Positions 1-9,197 of a stretch of DNA of 64,000 nucleotides are shown here, piece by piece (within the stretch, counting starts at the first letter, position 1; every line of letters begins with the position of its first letter). Origin of the DNA: Pseudarthrobacter sp. NamB4 (lineage in GTDB: Bacteria > Actinomycetota > Actinomycetes > Actinomycetales > Micrococcaceae); NCBI RefSeq assembly GCF_005796185.1, contig NZ_VAHM01000003.1, positions 186,001-250,000 of the forward strand, given 5' to 3'. The position numbers and the translations under genes were made by a program. The notes beneath the pieces were generated by a model. That model had not been told where the DNA came from. It did not search any database and worked only from the letters and a program-made list of their open reading frames with translations.

Positions 1-1335
1 GTAGAGCGAGCCATCAGATACCTTGACCGTTCCCAGCAGGTCACTGGGGAAGGTCGAGGCGGCAACCGTGGTCAGCCACGGCGATGCGTGGTTGACCGTG
101 GAAACGGTAGGACCGGAGTTGCCGGCCGAGGCGGAGACGAAGACGCCTGCAGCGGCTGCGTTCAGGAACGCCAGCGCCACGGGGTCCGTCGTGTTGTTGT
201 TGTTCCCGGAAATCGAGTAGTTCAGGACATCCACGCCGTCCTTGATGGCAGCTTCAACGGCTTCCACCGAGGCTGAGGAGTAGCAGCCTCCGGTGTCGGG
301 GTTGGTGTCTTCCCAGCAGACCTTGTACACCGAGACTTTGGCCGCGGGGGCAACGCCCGAGCTCTTGCCGAAGCCTAAGCCATCGATGACCTGCTCCACA
401 TTGGCGTTGCCCGCCGCGGTGGTGGCAGTGTGGGTGCCGTGGCTTCCGACGTCGACCGGGGAGATCAACTCCTCCGGCGCCCGGTTTTCGGGAGGCACGT
501 ACCGCAGGAAGGTATCCGCGAAGTATCGGGCGCCCACCACCTTGGAGTTGCAGAGGGATCCGTCAAATGATGCACCGGACCCCTGGCCCTTCTGGCATTC
601 ACCCTCGAAAGTGGTGCCGTCTGCTTTGAGCATGGCGATCCTGCCCTCGGCTGTGCGGTAGGGAACGCCCACCTGCGCCGGGCCGGTCAGCGGCTGGACG
701 GGTTCACCCTGCAGGAAGGGGTTGTCCGGCGCATAGCCGGAGTCGATGACACCGACAACTACGCCCTTGCCGGCATTGGCTTCGCCGCCGAACTGCTTGG
801 CCCATACGCCATCAGGGCCGGTCAGCTTGAGGAAGTCCGTGGTGGTGTAGTCAGGCTTGTTTTCCACATCCGGTGCTACCGTCAGGACGCGCTCATCCTT
901 TGCCAGCTCCATGGCCTGGGCAGCTGTCAGCTCAGCCGTGAAACCGTTAAGCGCCGCGGTGTATTGCTTCCCAGGCGTTACTCCCTGGCTGGCGGCAACA
1001 TCACGCTGGACTTTGCGCAGGTGTGCGTCGTACGCCTTGTAGTTAGGGCTGCCAGCGTCCAGCTTCCGCCCGTTCTGGGGCTTTGTGGCGCCAAAACCGG
1101 CAATCTCCCCTTCATAAGCGGCCGCTGCCGCACCCGCCAGGACAACGATGTAGCGGCCGTCCTTGAACGCAATAGTTGCCGCGTTCTTTGCGGTAACTGC
1201 TTTGCCCTGCCCGGCCGGCGCCGCCGTAGCGGGGCTTATGGCCATCGAGGTGAGGAGAAGCGGCAAGCCTACGGCCAGGGCCGCTGCCTTCCGGAATCCC
1301 CCGCCCCGCATGGGGCTCTTTCCAGTAGATCTCAC
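1..1335 (-). CDS. S8 family serine peptidase (subtilase), C-terminus beyond window
   Basis: Secreted subtilisin-like protease. From a GTG at 1335 (AAAGGG upstream) or an ATG at 1311 the protein opens with an Arg/Lys-rich n-region and a hydrophobic stretch ending near TAAPA (about residue 40), a Sec signal peptide. A region starting GRYIVVLAG (about 60-155) fits the inhibitor I9 propeptide. The catalytic Asp is in VVVGVIDSG (residue 198) and the catalytic His in GSHGTHTA (residue 299), with an insertion between them as in large actinobacterial subtilases. The oxyanion Asn lies in SASAGNSGP. The catalytic Ser motif (GTSMA) would lie beyond base 1, so about 445 residues are visible and the gene is partial. 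Confidence 0.9.
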   Translation of the reverse strand, partial: MRSTGKSPMRGGGFRKAAALAVGLPLLLTSMAISPATAAPAGQGKAVTAKNAATIAFKDGRYIVVLAGAAAAAYEGEIAGFGATKPQNGRKLDAGSPNYKAYDAHLRKVQRDVAASQGVTPGKQYTAALNGFTAELTAAQAMELAKDERVLTVAPDVENKPDYTTTDFLKLTGPDGVWAKQFGGEANAGKGVVVGVIDSGYAPDNPFLQGEPVQPLTGPAQVGVPYRTAEGRIAMLKADGTTFEGECQKGQGSGASFDGSLCNSKVVGARYFADTFLRYVPPENRAPEELISPVDVGSHGTHTATTAAGNANVEQVIDGLGFGKSSGVAPAAKVSVYKVCWEDTNPDTGGCYSSASVEAVEAAIKDGVDVLNYSISGNNNNTTDPVALAFLNAAAAGVFVSASAGNSGPTVSTVNHASPWLTTVAASTFPSDLLGTVKVSDGSLY

Positions 1336-1544
1336 GCGCAACCCTTTCACGATGTACCGGCCCAGCCAGGATCGGGGGCCCGAAATGACTTGGCATGGCA
1401 CGCGAAGTTACAGATCTTGTCATTCCGTGAGACCAGCCGATTCAAAGAGTACAGACTGATAGCCGAATATGACATGGGCCACTCAAGCCGATTTCCCGAA
1501 CGCTGCAAAGCGGCAGGAAAGGTCCTTCGACAGGAAAAGGACAG

Positions 1545-1570
1545 AAAAAAGGGCGCCCCGCAGGACGCCC
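1545..1570 (-). terminator. Intrinsic terminator after the 61-aa membrane protein gene
   Basis: On the minus strand GGGCGTCC and GGGCGCCC form an 8-bp stem (one G-U pair) with a 4-nt loop, followed directly by six T. It lies 30 bases past the stop of the small gene at 1601-1786 and upstream of the subtilase. Confidence 0.8.
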
Positions 1571-1600
1571 CGGCGCAACCGGAACCCGCAGCCGCCCGCG

Positions 1601-1786
1601 CTATTGCCGTGGCGTGCGGACCACGTCGCTGATCCACTGCCTGGTCTTATCATTCATGGGTCCCGCAACCCTGTTCTCCCTGGCGAACCGGTCAGCCTTG
1701 ATCTTCTGGAGCACCATCCTCCCCAGTCCGGCAAACACTGCAGCGGCGACCATGGGCAACAGCACGGATTTCGGTTTATCAGCCAT
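1601..1786 (-). CDS. Small membrane protein of unknown function
   Basis: A 61-residue protein starting at ATG 1786. Residues about 8-26 form one hydrophobic segment (LLPMVAAAVFAGLGRMVL), followed by a basic, polar tail. One transmembrane helix is the only recognisable feature and no family was recognised. It is followed by a clear minus-strand terminator and preceded by another short minus-strand reading frame that stops 9 bases upstream, so the two may form a small operon. Third codon positions are G/C rich like the neighbours, which supports coding. Confidence 0.55.
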   Translation of the reverse strand: MADKPKSVLLPMVAAAVFAGLGRMVLQKIKADRFARENRVAGPMNDKTRQWISDVVRTPRQ

Positions 1787-1795
1787 TCAACAATC

Positions 1796-2008
1796 CTAGT
1801 GAGGCCATACCCACAACTCCAGAACCTCCCGGGGGCCGCCATCGCGAACCAGCATTTCGCTCCGCACACCGCAGGACCCGGTGCCCCGGCGGAGGCAGGA
1901 ATCCGCCGAATACAGCGTGGGGCGTTCCGGCCGGTAGAATGGTAAGGCAAGCTCGCGGAGCGCCCGTCCACGATGTCTAAAAAACAGTGTCGAAGCAACA
2001 GTGTCCAT
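1796..2008 (-). CDS. Possible small conserved protein, start uncertain
   Basis: This minus-strand frame ends 9 bases before the 61-aa gene. Its last 60 or so codons are strongly G/C-biased at position three and encode an Arg/Cys-rich sequence (ELALPFYRPERPTLYSADSC and on to ELWVWPH). ATG 2008 is the nearest in-frame ATG, but the first codons after it are A/T rich and look like promoter sequence, so translation may begin further inside. It is divergent from purS. I do not recognise the protein; coding status rests on codon bias only. Confidence 0.35.
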   Translation of the reverse strand: MDTVASTLFFRHRGRALRELALPFYRPERPTLYSADSCLRRGTGSCGVRSEMLVRDGGPREVLELWVWPH

Positions 2009-2093
2009 GCACCGTGCCGCAGACACCCGGTACGGCGTGAGACGGCAACACTCCGCTGCGCCCTTACCCAAGCTCACGCACAGGAGTTACCGG

Positions 2094-2345
2094 ATGCCCC
2101 GGATCGTTGTTGACGTCATGCCCAAGCCCGAGATTCTGGACCCGCAGGGAAAGGCGATCGTTGGCGCTCTCCCCCGCCTGGGCTTCACCAGCTTCAGCTC
2201 TGTCCGCCAGGGCAAGCGTTTTGAACTGACGGTCGACGGCGAGGTGACCGAGGACATCCTTGCCCAGGCCCGCGACGCCGCCGAGACCCTGCTCTCCAAC
2301 CCCGTGATCGAGGACGTCGTCAACGTCGAGGTCATCGAGGCCTAA
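2094..2345 (+). CDS. purS: Phosphoribosylformylglycinamidine synthase subunit PurS
   Basis: The 83-residue PurS subunit bridges PurQ and PurL in the three-part FGAM synthase of Gram-positive bacteria. The complex converts FGAR, glutamine and ATP to FGAM in purine synthesis. The protein has the usual small alpha/beta layout: [18 protein letters not shown] at the start, [16 protein letters not shown] in the middle and a C-terminal [11 protein letters not shown] strand. ATG 2094 was chosen because CAGGAG lies 7 bases upstream; a longer frame from 2001 has no such site. purQ starts one base after the stop, and purL follows, so the three are one operon. Confidence 0.96.
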   Translation: MPRIVVDVMPKPEILDPQGKAIVGALPRLGFTSFSSVRQGKRFELTVDGEVTEDILAQARDAAETLLSNPVIEDVVNVEVIEA

Positions 2346-2346
2346 G

Positions 2347-3117
2347 ATGACTGAACTTCCCCTGATCGGCGAGGCCAGCACCGTCGCCGCAGAACCGCCC
2401 CTCGCCGGTGCCCGCATCGGCGTCGTCACCTTCCCCGGTACCCTGGATGACCGCGACGCCGCCCGCGCCGTGCGCCTCGCCGGCGGAACCGCCGTCGAAC
2501 TCTGGCACGCGGACAAGGAACTTGGCGACGTTGACGCTGTCATCCTTCCGGGCGGTTTCTCCTACGGCGACTACCTGCGCGCCGGCGCCATCGCCCGCTT
2601 CGCACCGCTGATGTCGAAGATCATCGACGCCGCCAACAGCGACGCGAAGCTCCCCGTGCTCGGCATCTGCAACGGCTTCCAGATCCTGACCGAATCGCAC
2701 CTGCTGCCCGGTTCGATGATCAAGAACGACCACCTGAAGTTCCTGTGCCGCGACCAGGTGCTGCGCGTCGAGAACAGCAACACCGCGTGGACGGTGGACT
2801 ACCAGGCAGGCCAGGAGATCACCATCCCGCTGAAGAACCAGGACGGCCAGTACATCGCGGACGAAAAGACCCTGGACGCGCTCGAGGCAGAGGGCCGCGT
2901 GGTGTTCCGCTACGTCGGGTTCAACCCCAACGGCTCCCGCCGCGACGTTGCCGGCATTTCCAACGCCGCCGGCAACGTAGTGGGCCTCATGCCGCACCCC
3001 GAACACGCCGTGGAGGCCGGCTTCGGTCCCGAGTCGCTGGACGGAGTCGGCGGGTCCGACACCGACGGGCTGGGCTTCTTCACCTCCGTTTTGACCAAGA
3101 TTGTGGGAGGCAAGTAA
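2347..3117 (+). CDS. purQ: Phosphoribosylformylglycinamidine synthase subunit PurQ (glutaminase)
   Basis: Class I glutamine amidotransferase that releases ammonia for PurL. The 256-residue protein has the nucleophile Cys108 in VLGICNGFQ and the His/Glu dyad in [10 protein letters not shown] near residue 220, with the oxyanion-strand motif [15 protein letters not shown] at about 65. About 20 extra residues precede the usual [11 protein letters not shown] start, so the annotated ATG may be slightly upstream of the true start in other species, but it sits one base after the purS stop, consistent with coupling. Its stop TAA shares one base with the purL ATG. Confidence 0.96.
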   Translation: MTELPLIGEASTVAAEPPLAGARIGVVTFPGTLDDRDAARAVRLAGGTAVELWHADKELGDVDAVILPGGFSYGDYLRAGAIARFAPLMSKIIDAANSDAKLPVLGICNGFQILTESHLLPGSMIKNDHLKFLCRDQVLRVENSNTAWTVDYQAGQEITIPLKNQDGQYIADEKTLDALEAEGRVVFRYVGFNPNGSRRDVAGISNAAGNVVGLMPHPEHAVEAGFGPESLDGVGGSDTDGLGFFTSVLTKIVGGK

Positions 3118-5504
3118 TGACCGGGATCTCGACAGGCTCCATCACTGACGGCGGAGGCACGGCTACCGCCGCCGCCTCGCCCACCGCTGCCCCGGGTGCC
3201 ATCACCCAGGTCAAGAAGTTCAACATCGATACCGTTGAGCATGCCGCGAAGACTCCGGACACCGAACTGCCCTGGGCCGAACTGGGCCTGAAGCAGAACG
3301 AGTTCGACGAGATCGTCAAGGTCCTGGGCCGGCGCCCCACCGGCGCCGAACTGGCCATGTACTCCGTCATGTGGAGCGAGCACTGCTCCTACAAGTCCTC
3401 GAAGAACCACCTGCGCCAGTTCGGCCAGAAGGTCACCGAGGAAATGAAGAAGGACATGCTGGTGGGCATCGGCGAAAACGCCGGCGTGACCAACCTGGGG
3501 GACGGCTGGGCCGTGACCTTCAAGATCGAATCGCACAACTCGCCGTCGTTCGTTGAGCCCTACCAGGGCGCCGCGACCGGCATCGGCGGCATTGTCCGCG
3601 ACATCATATCCATGGGCGCACGCCCCGTGGCCGTGATGGACCCGCTGCGCTTCGGCGCCATCGACCACCCGGACACCGCGCGCGTCATGCATGGTGCGGT
3701 GGCTGGCATCGGCGGCTACGGCAACTCCCTGGGCCTGCCGAACATCGGCGGCGAAATGGTTTTTGACTCCGTCTACCAGGGCAACCCGCTGGTCAACGCC
3801 CTCGCTGTGGGCGTAATGCGGCACGAGGACATCCGCCTCGCCAACGCCTCCGGCAAGGGCAACAAGGTGGTCCTGTTCGGTGCCCGCACCGGCGGCGACG
3901 GCATCGGCGGCGCCTCCGTGCTGGCTTCCGAGTCCTTCGACGACACCAAGCCCTCCAAGCGCCCCGCGGTGCAGGTGGGCGATCCGTTCGCCGAGAAGGT
4001 CCTCATCGAGTGCTGCCTTGAGCTGTTCAAGGGCTCCCTGGTGGAAGGTATCCAGGACCTCGGCGCTGCAGGCATTTCCTGCGCCACGTCCGAGCTGGCC
4101 TCCAACGGCGACGGCGGTATGCAGGTGGAGCTGACCTCCGTCCTGCTGCGTGACCCCACGCTGACTCCGGGCGAGATCCTGATGTCCGAGTCCCAGGAAC
4201 GCATGATGGCCGTTGTCACTCCCGAGAACGTTGAAGCGTTCGAGGCCGTGATGGACAAGTGGGCCGTGGAGTATTCCTGGCTGGGCGAGGTGACCGACAC
4301 CGGCCGGTTGATCATCACCTGGGAAGGCGACGTGATTGTCGACGTCGATCCCCGCACCGTGGCGCACGACGGGCCGGTCTACGACCGCCCGTTTGCCCGT
4401 CCCGAGTGGCAGGACGCGGTCCAGGCAGACACCTTCACCGGCTCCGTGCAGGACGCCGGCCGTCCGGCAGCTCCGGCCGAGCTGGCCAAGGCTGTCACTG
4501 AGCTTGTGGCATCGCCGAACATGTGCTCCAAGTCCTGGATCACCAACCAGTACGACCGCTACGTGGGCGGCAACACCTCCATGGCGTTCCCCGACGACGC
4601 CGGCGTGGTCCGGGTGGACGAGGAGTCCGGCCTGGGTGTTGCCCTGGCTACCGACGCCAACGGCCGTTACACCTACCTGGACCCGTACCACGGGGCGCAG
4701 CTGGCGCTGGCCGAGGCCTACCGCAACGTCGCCACCTCCGGCGCCATTCCGATGGCCGTCAGCGACTGCCTGAACTTCGGCTCCCCTGAGGACCCGGACG
4801 TCATGTGGCAGCTGGCCGAAGCCATCCGGGGCCTGTCCGACGCCTGCATGGTGCTGGGCATCCCCGTGACCGGCGGCAACGTCTCCCTCTACAACCAGAC
4901 GGGCAGCACGCCGATCCACCCCTCCCCCGTGGTGGCTGTACTGGGCAAGCTCGACGACGTCGCGCGGCGCACGCCATCGGGCTGGCGGGAGGACGGGCAG
5001 GCTATCTACCTGCTCGGCACCACCAGCGCGGAACTGGACGGCTCCGAATGGGCGAACATGCGCGGCCATCTGGGCGGGCAGCCGCCGAAGGTTGACCTCG
5101 AGGCAGAGCGTACCCTCGGCGAGATCCTGATCAATGCTTCACGTGACGGCATGATCGACTCCGCCCACGATCTCTCCGAAGGCGGCCTCGCGGCAGCTCT
5201 CGTGGAGTCCGCACTGCGCTACGGCGTGGGCGCCCGGGTCGCCCTGCAGGACGTGCTGGACCGGGACGGCGTTGACCTGTTCACCGCACTCTTCTCCGAG
5301 TCGCAGGGCCGTGCCGTCGTGGGTGTCCCCCGCTCGGAGGAGGTCCGGTTCACGGACATGTGCACCGCGCGCGGCTTCGCCCACACCCGCATCGGCGTGG
5401 TGGACGCGGCCAGCGGCACGCTGGAGATCAACGGCGTGGAGAGCCTGTCCCTGGACGCCCTCCGCGAAGCCCACGAAGGGACCCTGCCGAAGTACTTCGG
5501 CTAG
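3117..5504 (+). CDS. purL: Phosphoribosylformylglycinamidine synthase subunit PurL
   Basis: The 795-residue synthetase subunit of small-type FGAM synthase, using ATP and PurQ-derived ammonia to make FGAM. It belongs to the PurM/PurL ATP-grasp-like superfamily. [15 protein letters not shown] is the N-terminal PurL signature, and the two AIRS halves carry [19 protein letters not shown] and later [17 protein letters not shown] and [19 protein letters not shown] sits 5 bases before ATG 3117 and supports this start; a longer open frame from 2745 only runs through purQ. The residue 1-25 tail is Thr/Ala rich and probably disordered. Last gene of purSQL. Confidence 0.96.
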   Translation: MTGISTGSITDGGGTATAAASPTAAPGAITQVKKFNIDTVEHAAKTPDTELPWAELGLKQNEFDEIVKVLGRRPTGAELAMYSVMWSEHCSYKSSKNHLRQFGQKVTEEMKKDMLVGIGENAGVTNLGDGWAVTFKIESHNSPSFVEPYQGAATGIGGIVRDIISMGARPVAVMDPLRFGAIDHPDTARVMHGAVAGIGGYGNSLGLPNIGGEMVFDSVYQGNPLVNALAVGVMRHEDIRLANASGKGNKVVLFGARTGGDGIGGASVLASESFDDTKPSKRPAVQVGDPFAEKVLIECCLELFKGSLVEGIQDLGAAGISCATSELASNGDGGMQVELTSVLLRDPTLTPGEILMSESQERMMAVVTPENVEAFEAVMDKWAVEYSWLGEVTDTGRLIITWEGDVIVDVDPRTVAHDGPVYDRPFARPEWQDAVQADTFTGSVQDAGRPAAPAELAKAVTELVASPNMCSKSWITNQYDRYVGGNTSMAFPDDAGVVRVDEESGLGVALATDANGRYTYLDPYHGAQLALAEAYRNVATSGAIPMAVSDCLNFGSPEDPDVMWQLAEAIRGLSDACMVLGIPVTGGNVSLYNQTGSTPIHPSPVVAVLGKLDDVARRTPSGWREDGQAIYLLGTTSAELDGSEWANMRGHLGGQPPKVDLEAERTLGEILINASRDGMIDSAHDLSEGGLAAALVESALRYGVGARVALQDVLDRDGVDLFTALFSESQGRAVVGVPRSEEVRFTDMCTARGFAHTRIGVVDAASGTLEINGVESLSLDALREAHEGTLPKYFG

Positions 5505-5654
5505 CCCTCCCCACCGCCGCCCTCGCCTCGCATGCTCAGCCAGGGAAACCCGGCGGCGTGGGCCCATTCCAGGATCCGCGGCGGATCCGGACCATTAGTA
5601 CCCTAATTTCAGGGGACGTGTCCGGAACCGCCGCGGTTCGGCTTTAATCGACTC

Positions 5655-6476
5655 ATGGGCAAGGTTGCAAGGTTTTTGGCTGCGCTGCTGTTGCCGGCCC
5701 TGGTGGCGGTTGCGGCCGCACCAACACCGCCTCCAGCCAGGGAGGCAGCGTACCCCGGCAGCATGGCAGCCCTTGGCGACTCCATCACGCAGGCCAACAA
5801 TGCCTGCTGCGGCCCCGGGGACCGCCCGGAAAATTCCTGGGCCACCGGCGACGGGCCGGGCGACGGCGTGGCCAGCCATTACGAACGGCTCCTCCGGCTG
5901 AATCCCGCCATCAGGGGAAACAACGCCAACCTCTCCGTCAGCGGGGCAAAGGCTTCCGACCTGCCCCGCCAGGCTGCGCAGGCCACGGAAACCCGGGTGG
6001 ACTATGTCACCGTCCTGGTGGGTGCCAATGATCTTTGTGCGCCGTCCGCAGAACGAATGACGCCGGTGGAGAGCTTCCGCTTGCATGTGGCGGAGGCGCT
6101 GGAGACCCTGGACCAGATGCGGCCGCGGCCCCAAATACTGGTTGCAAGCATCCCCAACCTCTACGGGCTCTGGAGTGCCCTGGGCAACGATCCGGCCGCC
6201 CAGTCGGCCTGGTCCGGATCCCTGATCTGCCAATCCATGTTGGCCGCGTCCAACACCGAGGATATGCGTCAGCAGGTGGTCGAGCGCCAACTGGCTTTCA
6301 ATGTGGTACTGGCAGCGGCCTGCGGGAAGTACCCCACGTGCCGGACGGACGGCGGGGCCGTTTTCGCGCACGTGCCAAGCCCTGGCGACGTGAGCACGCT
6401 GGACTACTTCCACCCCAGCCTCCAGGGCCAGGCCACACTGGCGGACATCACCTGGAGGGCGGGCTGGCAGGGCTGA
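5655..6476 (+). CDS. Secreted SGNH/GDSL hydrolase
   Basis: A 273-residue esterase/lipase-type hydrolase. Residues 5-24 form a signal peptide (VARFLAALLLPALVAVAAA). SGNH blocks are visible: block I ALGDSIT with the nucleophile Ser43, a Gly in LSVSGAKASDL, block III VLVGANDL and block V with the Asp/His pair in LDYFHPSLQG. Cys pairs such as NACCGPG suggest disulfides in an exported enzyme. The substrate cannot be read from sequence. The ATG is 6 bases after TTTAAT with no Shine-Dalgarno, so the mRNA is probably leaderless. Convergent with the DUF503 gene, 6 bases apart. Confidence 0.88.
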   Translation: MGKVARFLAALLLPALVAVAAAPTPPPAREAAYPGSMAALGDSITQANNACCGPGDRPENSWATGDGPGDGVASHYERLLRLNPAIRGNNANLSVSGAKASDLPRQAAQATETRVDYVTVLVGANDLCAPSAERMTPVESFRLHVAEALETLDQMRPRPQILVASIPNLYGLWSALGNDPAAQSAWSGSLICQSMLAASNTEDMRQQVVERQLAFNVVLAAACGKYPTCRTDGGAVFAHVPSPGDVSTLDYFHPSLQGQATLADITWRAGWQG

Positions 6477-6482
6477 CAGCAG

Positions 6483-6776
6483 TCAGTCCTCGCTGTGCAG
6501 CTCCCGCTGCCGTGCACTCAGCAGTTCAATTTCGGGGCGTCCTGCCACCAGGCGTTCGACAGCGGCGAGCACCTCCACGAGGTGCGCGCGGTCTGCCGCC
6601 ACCAGCCCGGCACCGACCTGGGAACGCCGGTACTGGTCGTGGTCCCCCACCTCGGCGACCGAGACGTCGAAACGGCGTTTGATCTCGGCGAGCAGCGGCC
6701 TGATGACGGAGCGCTTCTCCTTCAGGCTCTGAACGTCGCCCAGGAGGATGTCGAATTCAATCCAGCCGATCCACAT
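6483..6776 (-). CDS. DUF503 family protein (YlxP-like)
   Basis: A 97-residue protein of the DUF503/YlxP family, recognised by DVQSLKEKRSVIRPLLAEIKRRF at residues 14-36 and the VAEVGDHDQYRRSQVGAGLV segment. The family forms a ferredoxin-like fold; YlxP homologues often sit near rbfA/truB, but not here. The function is unsettled. It is the last gene of a minus-strand chain (MmcQ-like, DUF1990, ABM, DUF503), 26 bases after the ABM stop, and ends 6 bases from the SGNH hydrolase stop. Confidence 0.85.
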   Translation of the reverse strand: MWIGWIEFDILLGDVQSLKEKRSVIRPLLAEIKRRFDVSVAEVGDHDQYRRSQVGAGLVAADRAHLVEVLAAVERLVAGRPEIELLSARQRELHSED

Positions 6777-6802
6777 GGTTTCAGCCTACAGAGGTGGCGG
6801 AG

Positions 6803-7120
6803 CTAGATGGTGAGCTCGCCCATCCGGTCCCAGCCTTCGCCGTCGAGCTGGCGGCTGATGATCTGCGGTGTCTCGGCAAGGGCCTGCGGCATGTCTGCCA
6901 TGGCCTGCTTGAAGTGGGCGCTGTTGACGTGGTCGCCGGCGGCGTCGTCCTTGAACGCCTCCACGAGGACGTACTCATTCGGGTCCTCGAGGCTGCGGGA
7001 CCAGTCGAACCAGAGGTTGCCGGGTTCCCGGCGCGTGGCCTCGGTGAAATCAGCCACCAGGCCGGGCCAGCGCTCCGACCATTCAGGCTTGACCTTGAAC
7101 TTGACGACGATAAAAATCAC
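6803..7120 (-). CDS. Antibiotic biosynthesis monooxygenase (ABM) domain protein, putative quinol monooxygenase
   Basis: A 105-residue ABM-fold protein: IFIVVKFKVKPEWSERW at the N-terminus, EPGNLWFDWSRSLEDPNEYVLVEAF in the middle and HVNSAHFKQAMADM as the characteristic His-containing helix. Dimeric ABM proteins oxidise quinols or act as cofactor-free monooxygenases; the substrate here is unknown. It begins with GTG at 7120, which overlaps the DUF1990 stop as GTGA, so translation is coupled. Confidence 0.85.
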   Translation of the reverse strand: MIFIVVKFKVKPEWSERWPGLVADFTEATRREPGNLWFDWSRSLEDPNEYVLVEAFKDDAAGDHVNSAHFKQAMADMPQALAETPQIISRQLDGEGWDRMGELTI

Positions 7121-7671
7121 GGGATTTGTCCTTCCGCGGCGAGTTGGCGTGCCCCTTCAATGTACCGGGAAGTAACGTAGCGCTGCGCCGCCCGGGTCAC
7201 CGGGCCGCCTGCTGCATAAAACCAGCTGCCCGGTTTACTGAAGGCACGGATCCGCAGGAGCACCTCCCCGCGCCCGTCTATCCGAACCTCAAACGATTCT
7301 TCCCCGCGGGCGGGATGCCCGGGCAACGCCCCGTAGCCGAAACCGGCAGACTGCGGTTCATCCTTTGGCCGCGGTTCACGGACCCATACCACTTGGCACG
7401 GCACCTTCAGCCGGAAGGGCCCGATGCCGAAACCGCTGACCACCCGCGCCCCGGAAACGACGGTGGGTGAATCCGCACGGACGCGGAGTCCGGCGCGCCG
7501 CTGCAGCTCCCAGGAAAGGATGCCCGTGGCCACCCGCTGGTACGTATCCAGCCCGGCGCCGAGGTGGACTTCCTTCAAAACGGTTGCGTAGCCTTCCGGC
7601 GCCGCGCCATGCTCAGTGCCTCCGATACCGGGGTAATCCAGTCCGCCCGGCCGCGGGTGCCTGGACTTCAT
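7117..7671 (-). CDS. DUF1990 family protein
   Basis: A 184-residue protein of the DUF1990 family, found in actinobacteria and plants. Seen are the N-terminal GLDYPGIGGTEH, the central GFGIGPFRLKVPCQVVWVREP and the C-terminal GHPARGEESFEVRI and FSKPGSWFYAAGGPVTRAAQ. The fold is predicted to be related to START/SRPBCC-like cavities, but no reaction is established. ATG 7671 is chosen since it overlaps the stop of the upstream gene in an ATGA junction; a longer frame to 7716 only adds Arg-rich residues. It is sandwiched by 4-base overlaps on both sides. Confidence 0.8.
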   Translation of the reverse strand: MKSRHPRPGGLDYPGIGGTEHGAAPEGYATVLKEVHLGAGLDTYQRVATGILSWELQRRAGLRVRADSPTVVSGARVVSGFGIGPFRLKVPCQVVWVREPRPKDEPQSAGFGYGALPGHPARGEESFEVRIDGRGEVLLRIRAFSKPGSWFYAAGGPVTRAAQRYVTSRYIEGARQLAAEGQIP

Positions 7672-8093
7672 CCGCCGCTCCCGCCGGAGCCGCCGGCCCC
7701 GGCGAGGCGGGCCCATCCAAGCTGCTCCTGTTGCTTCCTGCTGAGGCCGGCCACCACCAGGTCGTAGGAGTCCTCCACCATGTCCCTGACCATGCTGTCC
7801 GGAAGAGACCCGTCAAGCCGTACCCCGTTCCAGTGCGTCTTGTTCATGTGCCATGCGCCGGTAATTTCCGGGTGCACCGCGCGGAGCTGGACGGCCAGGG
7901 CCGGCTCACACTTGAGGTTGACGTAAAGGTCCTGGACGTCCATTGAGGACAAGGCAAAGATTTTCGCTTCATGCCGTGCTCCGCCGGCAATGTCCGCGCG
8001 CACCTTGAACACGGCGGTTTCCGGCCCGAAGGGGTAGTCCTCGTATGCTCCGGGGAACGAGAGGCAGATCTTCCGCAGTACGTCGGGGTCCAT
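7668..8093 (-). CDS. MmcQ/YjbR family protein
   Basis: A 141-residue YjbR/MmcQ-like protein with a CyaY-like DNA-binding-type fold. Family marks include LRKICLSFPGAYEDYPFG at 6-23, KIFALSSMD, YVNLKCEPALAVQLR and MNKTHWNGVRLDGSLPDSMVRDMVEDSYDLV. The exact role is unknown. The tail is a Gly/Ser repeat (GAGGSGGSGG). ATG 8093 is 6 bases after a minus-strand TAGGCT, so it is probably leaderless, and it is divergent from the oxygenase gene 45 bases away. First gene of the four-gene chain. Confidence 0.88.
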   Translation of the reverse strand: MDPDVLRKICLSFPGAYEDYPFGPETAVFKVRADIAGGARHEAKIFALSSMDVQDLYVNLKCEPALAVQLRAVHPEITGAWHMNKTHWNGVRLDGSLPDSMVRDMVEDSYDLVVAGLSRKQQEQLGWARLAGAGGSGGSGG

Positions 8094-8138
8094 GCAGGAA
8101 GCCTATAAAGCAGCGGCTTCCGGTGCTAGTCTGCGAGG

Positions 8139-9167
8139 ATGTCACACGATCAGGGGGCCATACCTGTTCTGGACCTGGGCACGGCGCGGCAGGCCAACGG
8201 CTCGTTCAGCCCCGACTTCATCAAGCAGTTGCGTAACGCCACCCACAATGTTGGTTTCTTCCAGGTCACGGGGTATGGCGGGTCGCCCGGCCAGGCGGAA
8301 CACCTCCTGGACGTCATCAGGCGGTTCTTTGCCCTGCCGCTGGAGGAGAGGATGAAGCTGGACAACCGGCTTTCGCCCCATTTCCGCGGCTATACGAGGA
8401 TGGGCACCGAAGTCACGCAGGGCCGCGCTGATGCCCGCGAGCAGATCGACTACTCGCCGGAGCGCGAGCCAGTGACGGATTACCCGGCGGATCAGCCGTA
8501 CTGGCTGCTGCAGGGCCCCAACCTCTGGCCCGATGATTCGTTCCCCGAACTCAGGCCGGCAGCCATGGACTGGGCCGAGCTGATGTCCGGGGTTGGGATG
8601 GAGCTGCTCCGGGCCATCGCCGTTTCCCTTCAGCTGCCGGAGGATTACTTTGACGAGCCCTTCCGGGACTCCCCTGCATGGATGGGCAAGCTGGTCCACT
8701 ACGTGGGCGGCGTGGTGGAGGCCGCGGGAGACCAGGGCGTCGGGTCGCATGCGGATTACGGCTTCGTCACGCTGCTGCTGCAGGATGACGTGGGCGGGCT
8801 GGAGGTGCTCCCGCCGGGGGCCAGTGAATGGGAGCCGGTGGAACCTGTCCCGGGAGCGCTCGTTGTGAACCTTGGCGAGATGCTGGAGGTGGCCACGGAA
8901 GGCTATCTCGCCGCCACCATCCATAGGGTCCAGGCGCCGCCGCCTGGCGTGGACAGGTACTCAGTACCGTTCTTCTGGTCCCCGCGCCTTGATGCCGTCA
9001 TCGATCCCGTCCCGCTGCCGCCGGATTTGAAGGCGGAGGCGAGGGGCATTTCCGACGATCCCGCGAATCCGCTTCTGGCCTCATACGGGTTGAACATGCT
9101 CAAGGGCAGGATGCGGGCCCACCCGGACGTCACCAAACGCCATTACCCCCATCTCTTGACGCCCTGA
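8139..9167 (+). CDS. Isopenicillin N synthase-like 2-oxoglutarate/Fe(II) oxygenase
   Basis: A 342-residue non-haem iron oxygenase. The DIOX_N-type start (IPVLDLGTA) precedes a double-stranded beta-helix carrying the Fe ligands His204 and Asp206 (GSHADYG) and His262 (TIHRVQAP), with the 2OG/C-terminal carboxylate anchor Arg273-x-Ser275 (RYSVPFF). This arrangement is complete, so the enzyme should be active; proteins of this branch hydroxylate or oxidise small molecules, and the substrate cannot be assigned. TAGTCT lies 6 bases before the ATG, suggesting a leaderless message. Convergent with the CoA-binding gene. Confidence 0.88.
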   Translation: MSHDQGAIPVLDLGTARQANGSFSPDFIKQLRNATHNVGFFQVTGYGGSPGQAEHLLDVIRRFFALPLEERMKLDNRLSPHFRGYTRMGTEVTQGRADAREQIDYSPEREPVTDYPADQPYWLLQGPNLWPDDSFPELRPAAMDWAELMSGVGMELLRAIAVSLQLPEDYFDEPFRDSPAWMGKLVHYVGGVVEAAGDQGVGSHADYGFVTLLLQDDVGGLEVLPPGASEWEPVEPVPGALVVNLGEMLEVATEGYLAATIHRVQAPPPGVDRYSVPFFWSPRLDAVIDPVPLPPDLKAEARGISDDPANPLLASYGLNMLKGRMRAHPDVTKRHYPHLLTP

Positions 9168-9197
9168 GTCCTCATGGCGTGGGCCACGCCGCAGGAG

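Noticed and set aside
2910..5069. Open minus-strand frame of 719 codons opposite purL
   Set aside because: It is a codon-bias shadow of purL, rich in Gly, Val, His and Ala without domains.
2745..5504. Longer start for PurL at 2745
   Set aside because: The extra 124 codons read purQ in another frame. The ATG at 3117 has GGGAGG at the right distance and overlaps the purQ stop.
9177..9191. GGCGTGGGCCACGCC as a terminator between the oxygenase and CoA-binding genes
   Set aside because: Only a 5-bp stem is possible with a normal loop and there is no T-tract.
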